Shown here one piece after another: positions 19,343 to 28,938 of a stretch of 64,000 bases of DNA. The stretch is taken from positions 6,043,501 to 6,107,500 of the forward strand of contig NZ_AP025343.1 in assembly GCF_021654775.1 (NCBI RefSeq), given 5' to 3'. Numbering within the stretch: position 1 is the stretch's first letter; each line of letters opens with the position of its first letter. The DNA is from Paenibacillus azoreducens. Its GTDB lineage: Bacteria; Bacillota; Bacilli; Paenibacillales; Paenibacillaceae. The position numbers were made by a program, and so were the translations under genes. Below the pieces are notes generated by a model. The model worked only from the letters and a program-made list of their open reading frames with translations. It did not search any database and was not told the DNA's origin.

Positions 19343-20268
19343 ACGACAGGCCCTCCTTTGGTAATTTCGAGGAATACATCCTCCAGATTGGTTTGTGCCT
19401 CATGAAAAGAAATCACGGCATATCCCCAGGATATAATGCGCTGAAGAAGCTGCACCTGCTCAAGATCTCCGCCGTTAAAATGCACATGAATCCCCATATT
19501 GTCAGAAAGCACGGCCGACACCAGCGCTTCGTCCCGCAATTGCTGCGCAAGCTCCTCTTCGCGTTCCATCACGCGGATATGCAGCACTTTTTTGACGCGA
19601 AGCTGCGCCTGAATATCGGCAACCCTGCCCTGGGCCACCATTTCCCCATGCTCAATTACGCCGATTTCATCCACCATTTCCGCCAGCTCAGGCAGAATAT
19701 GCGAAGATATAATAATCGTCTTGCCCATTTGCTTCAGTTCTTTCAATATTTCGCGCATTTCGATCCTCGCCCGCGGATCAAGGCCGGAAGCCGGCTCGTC
19801 CAAGATCAGGACCTTTGGATCGTGAATAAGGCATCGTGCTAGACAGAGACGCTGCTTCATCCCCCGGGAGAGACTGTCGACATACACGTCGCTTTTATCG
19901 CTCAAATTCACAAGTTCGAGCAGCTGCGGAATGAGCTTTTCCCGCTCTGGGCGCGGGATGTTGTAGCTCGCCCCGTAAAAATGCAAATATTCCGTCGTCT
20001 TCAATTGGTCATATACGCCGAAGAAGTCAGGCATATACCCGATTCTTTTGCGCACCTCTTTCGGATACTGTGTCACGTCGAAACCGTCCACTTTGGCCAT
20101 GCCCGACGTCGGCAGCATCAATGTAGCCAGTATCGACATGGTTGTGGACTTGCCGGCGCCATTCGGCCCCACAAATCCAAACACTGTTCCCTCTGGAATA
20201 TATAGATTGATGTCCTTGAGCGCGTTGAAATTGCCGTATTTTTTGCTTAAATGCTGAATATCTATCAT
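19339..20268 (-). CDS. ABC transporter ATP-binding protein
   Basis: A 309-residue ATPase. Walker A is GPNGAGKST (about 34-42), the ABC signature is SLSRGMKQRL (about 134), and Walker B is LILDEPASGLD (about 153-163), followed by the switch His (IISSHI). The C-terminal 80 residues are an accessory domain typical of ABC-2/GldA-type exporters. It overlaps both neighbours by 4 bases and works with the permease encoded downstream. Confidence 0.96.
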   Translation of the reverse strand: MIDIQHLSKKYGNFNALKDINLYIPEGTVFGFVGPNGAGKSTTMSILATLMLPTSGMAKVDGFDVTQYPKEVRKRIGYMPDFFGVYDQLKTTEYLHFYGASYNIPRPEREKLIPQLLELVNLSDKSDVYVDSLSRGMKQRLCLARCLIHDPKVLILDEPASGLDPRARIEMREILKELKQMGKTIIISSHILPELAEMVDEIGVIEHGEMVAQGRVADIQAQLRVKKVLHIRVMEREEELAQQLRDEALVSAVLSDNMGIHVHFNGGDLEQVQLLQRIISWGYAVISFHEAQTNLEDVFLEITKGGPVV

Positions 20269-22673
20269 GGCTTCACCGCCCCCTCTACTGCAAGCTCAGG
20301 CAGCACCAGGTCCGTTGCTTCCTTGGCAGATAACTTGATGCGGATATGTCCCTGCGAGGCATATTTCTCATTCGGGTTCGCAGTGCTCCACTGCTTGGAT
20401 GTACCCCACACAATAGGCTCCCAATCCTGCTTCTGATAATTAAAGATAGAATATTCCGTTTGTTTGCCCGGATTTTTAGTTTGAAGCTTCATCGTTCCGC
20501 CCGTCATTTTTTTCATGTCGGGGGCATCATAATCGAACATAATGTAACCCTGCTCGATATGGCTGATGCCATTTGGCTCTACATACCAGCTGCCCGAGGA
20601 TTGAGTGATCGTCGGCGAAACGAATCCGAATGGAATGTTCAGCTTGCCTTTCTGAATCCAGCTGATGTTTACGGGTTGAACCCATAAATTGAGCTGGTTG
20701 CTATCGATTTCATGACCATCATTGAGATAGTTGAACAGCTTGTCCTTGCTGAACCCCAATACGTAAGCATCCTTGGCAGACCAGGACGAAGCCATCATAT
20801 AATTGTCGATCATGCCCCTCTCGCGGACAAAAGGATCTTGCCCGTTCCCTGAAACCCCCTGGAACAGCGCAAATGACAGGTTGCCGTTTGCAAATGATTT
20901 TGCGGTTGTGACCGACGCCAGCGAAACGCTCTTTCCTTGATCCAAACTTCCAAGCGGATACAGTTTGCCGCCTACAACCAAGCCGGCGTGATCCAGCTTT
21001 TTGGATGTCGAGTTGACCACGCTGCCATCAATGGTTCCTTTATCATTGATAAACAGGCTGACATCAAATTTGCCCAATGCCTCCATTTGCGAACGCTGTT
21101 CTACCCAAAGCTTGGCCAGAGACCACTGCGCCATGTCCAGAAGCTTAACGCCCGTCTCTTTGCTTCCCATTTCGACCAGACTACGGCTGTTATTGGAACC
21201 CGAAAAACTTCCGCCCTCCCGCTGAACGGAAACATAAGAGTTGGCAGGGAACTCCAAATGATAATTACCGCTTCCCGGCGAGAAAAACGCCGTTGCGCTT
21301 TTCATTTTGCCTTGGCCGCTTCCATCCAGTTCCACCACGTTCAGCGTATGGGACATCTCCTTGGTTTTATCCGCTGCTCCGATAAAATACACCGTGCCGC
21401 TGGCAATGACCGCGATCGTCGGAATCATCCACCAGGCCCATTCACGCTTGTCCGCCTTTTTCAAAATCCAGTACAGCAGCGGCGCCACGACAATGGCGTA
21501 AATCAGGATCAGCCAGGCAAGCGCCTGAAATGAAGGCATTTTGAGCGAAGGGAAGAAGTTCAGGATATAACTTAGATTCAGCATCGGATTGTAATTTCCG
21601 CGCATGGCATTCCAATTACTCTTCTGCAATTCGCTGCTCAGCAGCGAAGACCAGACGGAAGGATGCCCCGGCCAGGAAGCAATCGGCTCCTGAGTAACGT
21701 CATAGGCCGCGTAAAGCACCTTGCCGTTTTCAACCTGACGGCTTGCAAACAGAGGTTTGCCGCCGGCCGCATACAGCAGCTTGGCCTCTTTGACAAGTTC
21801 GGCGTCGGATAACGTCACTTCCCCGCCCAGATTCAGCTTTGCCGCTCCGCCTTTTTCGCTCCCTTGCTTGTAAGCTCCAAGCTTTTCAAGTTCAGGCAGG
21901 GAGGACGTACTAAAAGTTCCCTTATATTTAACCGGAGATATGTCCGAGAAAGGACCTGCCGTTTTCGGATAAGTAGCCCCTCCGCCTAAGACCAGATGCC
22001 CCCCGGTTTTGACCCACTCCTCAATCGCCTTGACCTGCTGTGGAGTCAGCGTATCGGATGCAAAGCGGGTCAACACGAGCACATCGATGCCATCCAGCAG
22101 CATCGGATTGTCGGGAATGTCCTGCTGTTTCATATGCATGACGCTGACTTTCGAATTTCCGCTTTGCAACAGCGCCAAAAAGTTCATCGCATCAGGATCG
22201 TCCGACAGAACGGCTACATTTGCTGAGTTAAAGGTCGCCCCCTGAATATAGCCATCTCCGTTGGAAAACGGAATCTGCTTTCCTTTTTCAACAGAACCCT
22301 CATAAAAAATTACGGTATTATTCCTTTTGTTATAGGGCTGCCCTGGAATGGTCAGCAGTACTTCCTTGACCGTATCCTTCGGAAGTTCCACATGCTGGAC
22401 GTATGAGATCGGACTGTTGCCGTTCCGGTCCTCCATCACTTGGACAACGATATCTCCAGACAGGTCCTGATTGCTGGTTAAGGTTAACTTCAGCGGATTC
22501 CAGGCACCCTCCTTGATCATCCTGTTGTAGCCCACTTGGCTTGTCATCTCAATGGACGGCTTATTGTCGGCATGGACGATACCCGCAGCCAGCCCAAGCT
22601 GAAACAGCATCAGTAACGCCAGAATCCCGATCGGAAGCCTTATCCGCTTCAAATCCTTATTCCGCAAAGACAA
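20265..22673 (-). CDS. secreted/membrane protein with GATase-like domain, first gene of the MoxR-vWA-ABC operon
   Basis: About 802 residues from a TTG at 22673, which has GAGAGGGG 8 bases upstream; an in-frame ATG 24 bases earlier lacks a ribosome site. An N-terminal signal sequence (about 10-35, ending near HADNK) leads to an extracytoplasmic region. Within it a GATase-like fold is recognisable (DGIDVLVLTRFAS, then a Gly-rich HLVLGGG near 230). Two membrane helices lie around 395-450. The C-terminal half is a long beta-rich domain. Together with the downstream ATPase and permease this resembles GldG-like ABC modules, but function is unknown. Confidence 0.82.
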   Translation of the reverse strand: MSLRNKDLKRIRLPIGILALLMLFQLGLAAGIVHADNKPSIEMTSQVGYNRMIKEGAWNPLKLTLTSNQDLSGDIVVQVMEDRNGNSPISYVQHVELPKDTVKEVLLTIPGQPYNKRNNTVIFYEGSVEKGKQIPFSNGDGYIQGATFNSANVAVLSDDPDAMNFLALLQSGNSKVSVMHMKQQDIPDNPMLLDGIDVLVLTRFASDTLTPQQVKAIEEWVKTGGHLVLGGGATYPKTAGPFSDISPVKYKGTFSTSSLPELEKLGAYKQGSEKGGAAKLNLGGEVTLSDAELVKEAKLLYAAGGKPLFASRQVENGKVLYAAYDVTQEPIASWPGHPSVWSSLLSSELQKSNWNAMRGNYNPMLNLSYILNFFPSLKMPSFQALAWLILIYAIVVAPLLYWILKKADKREWAWWMIPTIAVIASGTVYFIGAADKTKEMSHTLNVVELDGSGQGKMKSATAFFSPGSGNYHLEFPANSYVSVQREGGSFSGSNNSRSLVEMGSKETGVKLLDMAQWSLAKLWVEQRSQMEALGKFDVSLFINDKGTIDGSVVNSTSKKLDHAGLVVGGKLYPLGSLDQGKSVSLASVTTAKSFANGNLSFALFQGVSGNGQDPFVRERGMIDNYMMASSWSAKDAYVLGFSKDKLFNYLNDGHEIDSNQLNLWVQPVNISWIQKGKLNIPFGFVSPTITQSSGSWYVEPNGISHIEQGYIMFDYDAPDMKKMTGGTMKLQTKNPGKQTEYSIFNYQKQDWEPIVWGTSKQWSTANPNEKYASQGHIRIKLSAKEATDLVLPELAVEGAVKP

Positions 22674-22890
22674 AGTTTCTACCCCTCTCTCATTCATTGC
22701 TTTTCGATCCTATTTTTTGATCTTACGATATTAAAGACGCTTCATATCTTAATTTCACTTCAATATTTTTAAAAATTTCTGAAGAAAATTTTGTTGAAAA
22801 CACTTTACAAATGGAAGCTTATTGTAGTAACAGGCCTCTTTTTGCCGTTAAACCAACAAAAATCAACAATTCCGGTTCGCATGGAAAGTA
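22674..22890 (-). promoter_or_regulatory. upstream region of the MoxR-vWA-ABC operon
   Basis: An AT-rich stretch of about 200 bases before the first gene of the minus-strand operon. It should carry the promoter, but several A/T-rich hexamers compete and no single -35/-10 pair stands out. No riboswitch was recognised. Confidence 0.35.
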
Positions 22891-22893
22891 TTT

Positions 22894-22930
22894 TAAAAAA
22901 AGCCCGCTTCACTTGAAGCAGGCTTTAGTC
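22894..22930 (-). terminator. intrinsic terminator after purU
   Basis: On the minus strand AAAGCCTGCTTCA and TGAAGCGGGCTTT form a strong stem, followed by a run of seven T. It lies 64 bases past the purU stop. Confidence 0.88.
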
Positions 22931-22993
22931 AGTAGATGTTTTTATTCAGTTCACGACGCTTAAATATCGCATTTCTGAAACAAGGGCGCCGAA

Positions 22994-23899
22994 TTATCCG
23001 TTAAATACGACGGTTTTATTTTCATGCACCAAAATCCGGTCCTCGGTATGCCATTTGACGGCTCTCGCCAATACGACGCGCTCGATGGTGCGGCCGATCC
23101 GCTTCAATTCGCTGACATCATCGCGGTGGCTTACGCGCTGCACGTCCTGCTCGATGATCGGGCCCCCGTCCAGCACTTCGGTGACATAATGAGCCGTTGC
23201 CCCGATAATTTTTACGCCGCGATCGTAGGCTTGGGCATAAGGTTTGCCCCCGACAAAGGCCGGAAGGAAGGAATGATGGATATTGATGATCCGGTTCCGG
23301 TAATGCTCAATAAAGGTCGGAGAAATAATCTGCATGTAGCGTGCCAAAACAATCACGTCGATATCGTCGCCGATGACTTCCAGCTGACGCTGCTCGGCTT
23401 CTTTTTTCGTGTCGGCCGTTACCGGGATATGATGATAAGGAATGCCAAACGACTCCACATATTCCTTCATATCCGGGTGATTGCTGACAACCATCGAAAT
23501 TTCGGCGTCAAGATCCCCGGCCTGCCACTGCCACAGCAGCTCAACCAGACAATGATCCTCTTTGGAGACGAAAATGGCTAGTTTTTTCTTGCGGCTGACT
23601 TGATAGATTTCCCACTCCATACTAAACTTCTCCGCTACGGGAGCAAACTGCTTTTCGAGTTCGGGCAGCTTATGGTCAAGCTCTGCCAGATCGAACTCCA
23701 CTCTCATGAAAAACATGCCGCCTTCCGGATCCATCGTATATTGGTCGGATTGAACGATATTCGCTCCATGCTGATGAAGAAAATGCGATACGGCAGCAAC
23801 GATCCCCGGTCCGTCCGGACAGGAAATCAACATGCGCGCACGGTTAGGATGGGTTTGCGATACATTTGATGATGCATTTTGTTTGACATGTAGTTCCAT
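22994..23899 (-). CDS. purU: formyltetrahydrofolate deformylase
   Basis: A 301-residue enzyme that hydrolyses 10-formyltetrahydrofolate to formate and tetrahydrofolate, supplying formate and balancing the one-carbon pool. Residues about 20-100 are an ACT regulatory domain (LISCPDGPGIVAAVSHFL). Residues about 105-295 are the formyltransferase domain, with catalytic Asn/His/Asp region INIHHSFLPAF (about 226-236) and the Asp in DGGPIIEQD. The ATG follows GGAGCAGGAG. A strong terminator follows. Confidence 0.96.
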   Translation of the reverse strand: MELHVKQNASSNVSQTHPNRARMLISCPDGPGIVAAVSHFLHQHGANIVQSDQYTMDPEGGMFFMRVEFDLAELDHKLPELEKQFAPVAEKFSMEWEIYQVSRKKKLAIFVSKEDHCLVELLWQWQAGDLDAEISMVVSNHPDMKEYVESFGIPYHHIPVTADTKKEAEQRQLEVIGDDIDVIVLARYMQIISPTFIEHYRNRIINIHHSFLPAFVGGKPYAQAYDRGVKIIGATAHYVTEVLDGGPIIEQDVQRVSHRDDVSELKRIGRTIERVVLARAVKWHTEDRILVHENKTVVFNG

Positions 23900-23981
23900 G
23901 AGCTCTCCTGCTCCTTCCTCATACTCTCTCTAATGCATTAAATACGCTGTAATTGTTGTATTTCAAGATATTGCAAAATCC

Positions 23982-25103
23982 TCATTTCAAAGCGTCTTTG
24001 CCTGCCAGACAAGCGATCAGGCGCTGATTGATTTGCTCCTCGCTCAGATCCGGGAACAAATTGGCTTCGGCAACCATATCATACAGGCGTTCCAGAGGCT
24101 CGCGGGAATCCGCCTTTTTCGCTTTGGCGTCGTTTTTAAGCAGAGACCAGACATCCAGCACGTATTGGCGAGGGTCGATGTCCTGCTTCGCATAAAATGC
24201 ATGCAGGTCTTCCACCTGATTCATAAATTCGGCTCCGAAACGTTCCGACACGCTGCCGCGCAGAAGCGCGATTTCGATTTCGTACATCGGGCGCTGCGTT
24301 TTGGCATCCTTGCCAATCCAAGGCGTTTCCAGAATAAACGGGCGGCCTGCGAGCTTTTCGTGGTGTACGACCTTGTTGATCGCGTCAAAACCGATCCAGC
24401 CCGATCCGATCGGGGCATGACGGTCCTTGGCTGCGCCGAGCGGGTTTTTGCTGTCATTGATATGAACGACCTTAATGCGCTCCAGGCCGACAATGCGGTC
24501 AAAATCTTCCAGCACGCCGTCGATATCATTGACGATATCGTATCCGGCATCATGAATATGGCATGTATCCATACAAATTGTCAGTCGCTCGTCCTGCTTC
24601 ACTTTCTCGATGATGCGGGCAATTTCTTCAAAGGTCCGGCCCATTTCCGTGCCTTTGCCGGCCATCGTTTCCAGCGCGATATGAACCTCGGTTTGGTCGG
24701 TACCGTTCAGCACCTCATTAAGGCCTTCGGCGATCCGGTCAATCCCGTATGCCGCATCCTTATCGGTAAAGGCACCCGGATGCAAAACGATGTTCTTCAC
24801 GCCGATGGCATGCGTCCGGCGGATCTCCTCCTGCAAAAAGCTGACGGCAAGCTCAAATGTATTGGGCTTGTACGATCCGAGATTGATGATGTAAGGCGCA
24901 TGCACAACAATCTCTTCAAAGCCGCTTTCCTTCATTAATTGCTTGCCTTCCTCCAAGTACATCGATTCAATCGGTTTGCGGCGCGTATTCTGTGGAGCGC
25001 CGGTATATATCATAAACGAGCTTGATCCATAGCTGATGGCTTCGTTTGTTGCACTTAACAGGCCCTTGTCCGAAAAGGACACATGAGAACCGATTTTTAG
25101 CAT
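23982..25103 (-). CDS. nfo: deoxyribonuclease IV (AP endonuclease) with C-terminal extension
   Basis: A 373-residue endonuclease IV that cleaves DNA at abasic sites in base excision repair. The TIM barrel covers about 1-280. Zinc ligands are in [67 protein letters not shown] and ILETPW. Typical family members are 280-300 residues long. Here about 90 more residues (PRQYVLDVW to the end) form a charged helical tail with no known motif. The ATG follows AGGGGG. It lies 82 bases before purU on the same strand. Confidence 0.94.
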   Translation of the reverse strand: MLKIGSHVSFSDKGLLSATNEAISYGSSSFMIYTGAPQNTRRKPIESMYLEEGKQLMKESGFEEIVVHAPYIINLGSYKPNTFELAVSFLQEEIRRTHAIGVKNIVLHPGAFTDKDAAYGIDRIAEGLNEVLNGTDQTEVHIALETMAGKGTEMGRTFEEIARIIEKVKQDERLTICMDTCHIHDAGYDIVNDIDGVLEDFDRIVGLERIKVVHINDSKNPLGAAKDRHAPIGSGWIGFDAINKVVHHEKLAGRPFILETPWIGKDAKTQRPMYEIEIALLRGSVSERFGAEFMNQVEDLHAFYAKQDIDPRQYVLDVWSLLKNDAKAKKADSREPLERLYDMVAEANLFPDLSEEQINQRLIACLAGKDALK

Positions 25104-25182
25104 AAATCCATCCCCCTCATTAGAATTATCCCTTATTTTAGCGTGAATGCTGAAATAAATCTAGGAATGCGTTATAATTCTA

Positions 25183-25250
25183 AAATAACCCTACAAAGTG
25201 ATGTATAGCCTATGAGGCTTATTCCGATTACTTTGCGGGGACCCGGAAAA
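25183..25250 (+). repeat. CCCxACAAAGT / ACTTTGCGGGG hairpin repeat
   Basis: A hairpin built on CCCTACAAAGTG and TTACTTTGCGGGGA, with GAGGCTTATTCCG in the right part of the loop. It is the same family as the two tandem copies at 47460-47590 and the diverged copy near 822. Confidence 0.65.
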
Positions 25251-25295
25251 TGCAAGGTTAAATCATTTTGAAGATTGTTCCAGAGGTGAAACCGC

Positions 25296-25766
25296 ATGTA
25301 CAGCTCTTTGGGCGTGAGGCTGCTGTCCTCTTCCGTGCCCTCGAATATGTTTATGAATTCCATGGTGGTCTGGGCGTTCATTCTGCTCGGATCTATGTCC
25401 ATCGGCGGATATTTCATGATTCGCAAATTCCTGAAAGTTCTGCCAAAAAACGACGGCAGATCCAAGCTCGATTGGCAGAACCACTGGGTTGAAGCCAGCC
25501 GCCACCTATGGACGGATGAAACCAAAGCATTTTTGGACAAACTGGTTAAACCTGTGCCCGGACCATTCCGGGACATCGCCAGACATTCCATCGCTGCTGA
25601 AATCGGCAGAATCGCATTGGAAGAAAGAGCGACGGAGGTAACCCAGGACCACTGCATAAAAGGTTATATTTCCGCAACGCCGAAACGGGACAATAAATTC
25701 CTTGTCGCTTTTCTGAACAAAAACCAGATCGATTACAAACCTTATGAACATCTGATGCAAAAATAG
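25296..25766 (+). CDS. DUF2621 family membrane protein
   Basis: A 156-residue protein with one N-terminal membrane helix (about 22-42, VVWAFILLGSMSIGGYFMI) and a basic, helical cytoplasmic or surface part. The block SRHLWTDETKAFLDKLVKPVPGPFRD is the recognisable part of this small Bacilli family (DUF2621). Its function is not known. The ATG at 25296 follows AGAGGTG. A long-stem terminator lies just downstream. Confidence 0.85.
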   Translation: MYSSLGVRLLSSSVPSNMFMNSMVVWAFILLGSMSIGGYFMIRKFLKVLPKNDGRSKLDWQNHWVEASRHLWTDETKAFLDKLVKPVPGPFRDIARHSIAAEIGRIALEERATEVTQDHCIKGYISATPKRDNKFLVAFLNKNQIDYKPYEHLMQK

Positions 25767-25778
25767 GACTGACATCAA

Positions 25779-25855
25779 CAAGCCCCCGGGAGGAGCATCA
25801 CACCTGAAGAAATGAACCATTTCATCGGTTTGATCCCATACCTGGGGGCTTTTGC
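25779..25855 (+). terminator. long-stem terminator after the DUF2621 gene
   Basis: AAGCCCCCGGG and CCTGGGGGCTT pair across a roughly 50-base internal segment that itself contains an inverted repeat (GAAATGAACCATTTC). A short TTTTG follows. Confidence 0.7.
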
Positions 25856-25943
25856 ATACATTAAATAACCGGATGCCGGAATATTTGGATCTCGTCATTT
25901 TTGCCTCAGATAATTTACGGATCATAAAGGGGGCTGAAAGTTT

Positions 25944-26855
25944 ATGAAAATCGCAATTTGCGGCGGAACGGGCTTTATTGGACAAGTGCTTGCTGCGTAT
26001 TTGCTGAAACAGGGACATCAAGTAACCATCCTTACCCGCAATGTCCCTGCCACTGTCCCCGTCGGTTTCTCCTATTTGACCTGGCAGCAAGTTGAAGCAA
26101 CGCCTGATCTGCTTGCAGGCACGGAAGCCATTGTCAACCTTGCAGGATCCTCCCTCAATCAACGCTGGACGGCCAAGGGTAAGAAAAGCATCATTGATTC
26201 ACGCATGACAACGGTCCGGGCCACAGCCAAACTTGTTCAAGCGCTGCATCCAAAGCCGGAGGTCGTTGTTCAAGCATCGGCCATCGCCATATACGGCACA
26301 TCGCTCACCGAAACCTTCACTGAAGACAGCCCGCATCATGTCGTCGATTTCCCTTCGTCAGTCGTAAAGGAATGGGAGGATGCAGCGGATCAAATCCGGG
26401 ATGTGCGTCAAGTAAAGCTGCGGACCGGCGTTGTGCTTGGAAATAACGGCGGGGCTTATCCTCTTATGAAATTGCCCTACATGCTAGGAGTCGGCGGCAA
26501 AATAGGCAGCGGCAAGCAGTGGGTATCCTGGATTCATCTGCATGATATGATCCGATTAATCGAATTTTGCATTAACCGATCTGATGTAGTCGGACCGGTT
26601 AACGCCACTGCTCCGGAGCCTGTAACCAATGACGAGTTTGGACAAATAATCGGCCGTGTCTATCATCGCCCGCATTGGTTTCCGGTGCCTTCGTTTATAA
26701 TGCGGACCATTTTGGGCGAGCTTTCCCTCATCATCTTGGAAGGGCAGCGCGTCATCCCGGACAAGCTGCTAAAGCATGGCTTCCGCTTCGAATATCCTAA
26801 GCTACCGCAAGCTCTCCAGGATCTAAGGACAAATCAGGCGGAACGAAAGGTATAA
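25944..26855 (+). CDS. TIGR01777 family NAD-dependent epimerase/dehydratase-like protein
   Basis: A 303-residue short-chain-reductase-fold protein. The nucleotide-binding motif is GGTGFIGQVL (about 7-16). The family block GSSLNQRWTAKGKKSIIDSR lies near 70-90, WVSWIHLHDMIRLI near 192, and the C-terminal DUF1731 region near 255-300 (GQRVIPDKLLKHGFRF). B. subtilis YfhF belongs to this family; the substrate is unknown. The last 22 bases overlap convergently with the FHA gene on the opposite strand. Confidence 0.93.
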   Translation: MKIAICGGTGFIGQVLAAYLLKQGHQVTILTRNVPATVPVGFSYLTWQQVEATPDLLAGTEAIVNLAGSSLNQRWTAKGKKSIIDSRMTTVRATAKLVQALHPKPEVVVQASAIAIYGTSLTETFTEDSPHHVVDFPSSVVKEWEDAADQIRDVRQVKLRTGVVLGNNGGAYPLMKLPYMLGVGGKIGSGKQWVSWIHLHDMIRLIEFCINRSDVVGPVNATAPEPVTNDEFGQIIGRVYHRPHWFPVPSFIMRTILGELSLIILEGQRVIPDKLLKHGFRFEYPKLPQALQDLRTNQAERKV

Positions 26856-28927
26856 CGCCCGTTTACGATTACAAACGTATCTCCGTCATGAATCGGATAT
26901 TCTTTATAAGGCACCATCGCTTCTCCCCCTAAGCGTGTCCCGTTTTTCGATCCAAGGTCCTTGATCACATATTTTCCGTCCTCGCTCCGGCTCAACTCTA
27001 CATGCGCGCGCGAAGCTCCGATGGAGGTCTCAACGTATTGCGACACTTCCTCGGAGCGGCCGATCACAAAATGCTGCTGTCTCAGCTCAATCCGCTCGGC
27101 CCTCTCTCCCCCCTCACCTTCCCGAAGCAGGTAGCATACGGGAGACGAAAACGTTGGAACTGACCGTGGACCATCGGAATTCGTATCGCTCAGCAGCACG
27201 GTTGCACCGCCTTTCCCCGGTTTCAGCATCTCCGTCTTCATCCCGAGCTGGCCGTAATAATCCCGCCCATCCATCTCTTCGCCGGCGGTATCCGAAATAC
27301 CGAGATGCTCCCACATTCTCTGGTTCAACACAGCGGCAAGCGCATTCTCCGGCTCTGGCACAGCCGCCACCGAACTTACGGAACTGCTCATGCCCTTTCG
27401 CTCCGACTCGGCCGGAGGGAACTTCCATTTCCATTCCGGTTCAGGATCGTTCTCCTCATCTTCGGGACGTTTTCCTTTTTTCCATCCGCCCCTAAAAAAC
27501 CCGGTAAGCTGCTCCACCTCAAAACGGGACCGCTTCTGATTTCGTTTTCCTTCCGATGAGAGCTCAATGGAACCGAAATCAGGCAGTTCATCGAAGGATG
27601 CTGAGGATATATCCCCCCGTTTGGATGCAAAAAGCTTGCCTTTCCATGCCATGCCTGCAACAACGGCCAGGATGATGGTAAGCAACAAACATAACATCAT
27701 TTTCCCGCTGCTTGGGGCAGGCATATATGCCATTCTCCATACCAAAGCTGCCGCAAGCAGACACCCTAGAGCAACATAAATTTTTCTGGACGAAGCGGAC
27801 TGCGCTTCGGCTTCTTCATCGGACTTCGACTCCTCACTGCGACCCAAAAACCCATCCCGGCTCCTGAAAAAATCGAATGCGGATTGTTCTCCATCCCTGC
27901 CCCGATTTTGCTTGGATATAGGCGTATCGTCAGACACTGCTGCACTTTGGCCGTGGAAAGTCGCTCTATCTGACGCATGATCCGCTTGCAATCCTGAACC
28001 GGTCGGCTCAGATCTCCCTTTGGAGGTACCAAACCATTCCGGGCGAGGTTGTCCCGGTTCCCCGCAACGTCCATCCGCATAACTATCGGCCCTGGCAGCT
28101 CCCGCAGCTCGTCCATCCCGATTGGCAGTGGGAACATGCAATTGAAGCCTGCTTGGATCGGAGATTTGCGCATGTACGGTCCCCCCTTTCCGATCCGGGA
28201 GAGTTGCATATGCGGCTCCTCCGTGCAGGGATGATGCATGTGCTGCTTCACCGTACTGTCCAGGGAATGATGCATGTGCCGCCCTTCCGCTTCGTTCCGA
28301 AGCCGCTGCCTGTGCAGGCTTTCCACTCCACACGGATTCACCAAGAACGTTATCTTCTCCAGACAGGAGCCTCAACAGCAGTTTTCTAAAACCGCCAAGC
28401 GTAAAGGCCTCGGATGACGTGTACTGCAGCAGCTGCTGAACCCCGCCGCCGCTCAGCTCCGTAACCGATGCCATAAACCGGGTAACAAGCTCCTTTAACC
28501 GTTCATTGACCGCTGCTCCCTCTGCCCGTTCAAGTGGTATATAGGTTAAATAAAGCGTTCCGGCCTGAAGGGATCCATCCACAAACATATAGTTCTCATC
28601 CAGGCTATATTTCGCGGGCTCAAGCATGTATTTTCCGCTTTCCTCCAATGCTTCCGCCACCTGTAGCAGTAAACCGTAATATTCGGTCATATTGATTTTT
28701 TCGCTTTTGAGCATGTGTGAAAGCATTCTTTTATCTGTAATGGCATACCTTAGCGTCACTTGGAGATCGACTTCTTTTATATACAAGGGCAAAAGATGCG
28801 GGATTTTTGATGCCGAGATCATGGACACTTCCACCTTGCTCAGTTCTTCGGAGCGAATGCCGGCACCGTCCGACAGCACCATGAAGGTACCGCCCTGCTG
28901 TATAAAATCACGTGTTAATCCTAACAA
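26834..28927 (-). CDS. DUF6382/FHA domain protein of the tad locus
   Basis: About 697 residues from a TTG at 28927, which is preceded by AGGGGGGAG. The N-terminal 170 residues match the DUF6382 type found next to Gram-positive tad genes. A low-complexity Ser/Gly/His-rich linker (about 200-370) follows, then two membrane helices (about 385-435). The C-terminal 90 residues are an FHA domain (FVIGRS, SRAHVEL, IKDLGSKNGT), which binds phosphothreonine peptides. It is the last gene of the pilus operon, 11 bases after the prepilin peptidase. It may link pilus assembly to Ser/Thr kinase signalling; this is inference. Confidence 0.85.
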   Translation of the reverse strand: MLGLTRDFIQQGGTFMVLSDGAGIRSEELSKVEVSMISASKIPHLLPLYIKEVDLQVTLRYAITDKRMLSHMLKSEKINMTEYYGLLLQVAEALEESGKYMLEPAKYSLDENYMFVDGSLQAGTLYLTYIPLERAEGAAVNERLKELVTRFMASVTELSGGGVQQLLQYTSSEAFTLGGFRKLLLRLLSGEDNVLGESVWSGKPAQAAASERSGRAAHASFPGQYGEAAHASSLHGGAAYATLPDRKGGTVHAQISDPSRLQLHVPTANRDGRAAGAARADSYADGRCGEPGQPRPEWFGTSKGRSEPTGSGLQADHASDRATFHGQSAAVSDDTPISKQNRGRDGEQSAFDFFRSRDGFLGRSEESKSDEEAEAQSASSRKIYVALGCLLAAALVWRMAYMPAPSSGKMMLCLLLTIILAVVAGMAWKGKLFASKRGDISSASFDELPDFGSIELSSEGKRNQKRSRFEVEQLTGFFRGGWKKGKRPEDEENDPEPEWKWKFPPAESERKGMSSSVSSVAAVPEPENALAAVLNQRMWEHLGISDTAGEEMDGRDYYGQLGMKTEMLKPGKGGATVLLSDTNSDGPRSVPTFSSPVCYLLREGEGGERAERIELRQQHFVIGRSEEVSQYVETSIGASRAHVELSRSEDGKYVIKDLGSKNGTRLGGEAMVPYKEYPIHDGDTFVIVNGRYTFRSA

Positions 28928-28938
28928 ACAACTCCCCC

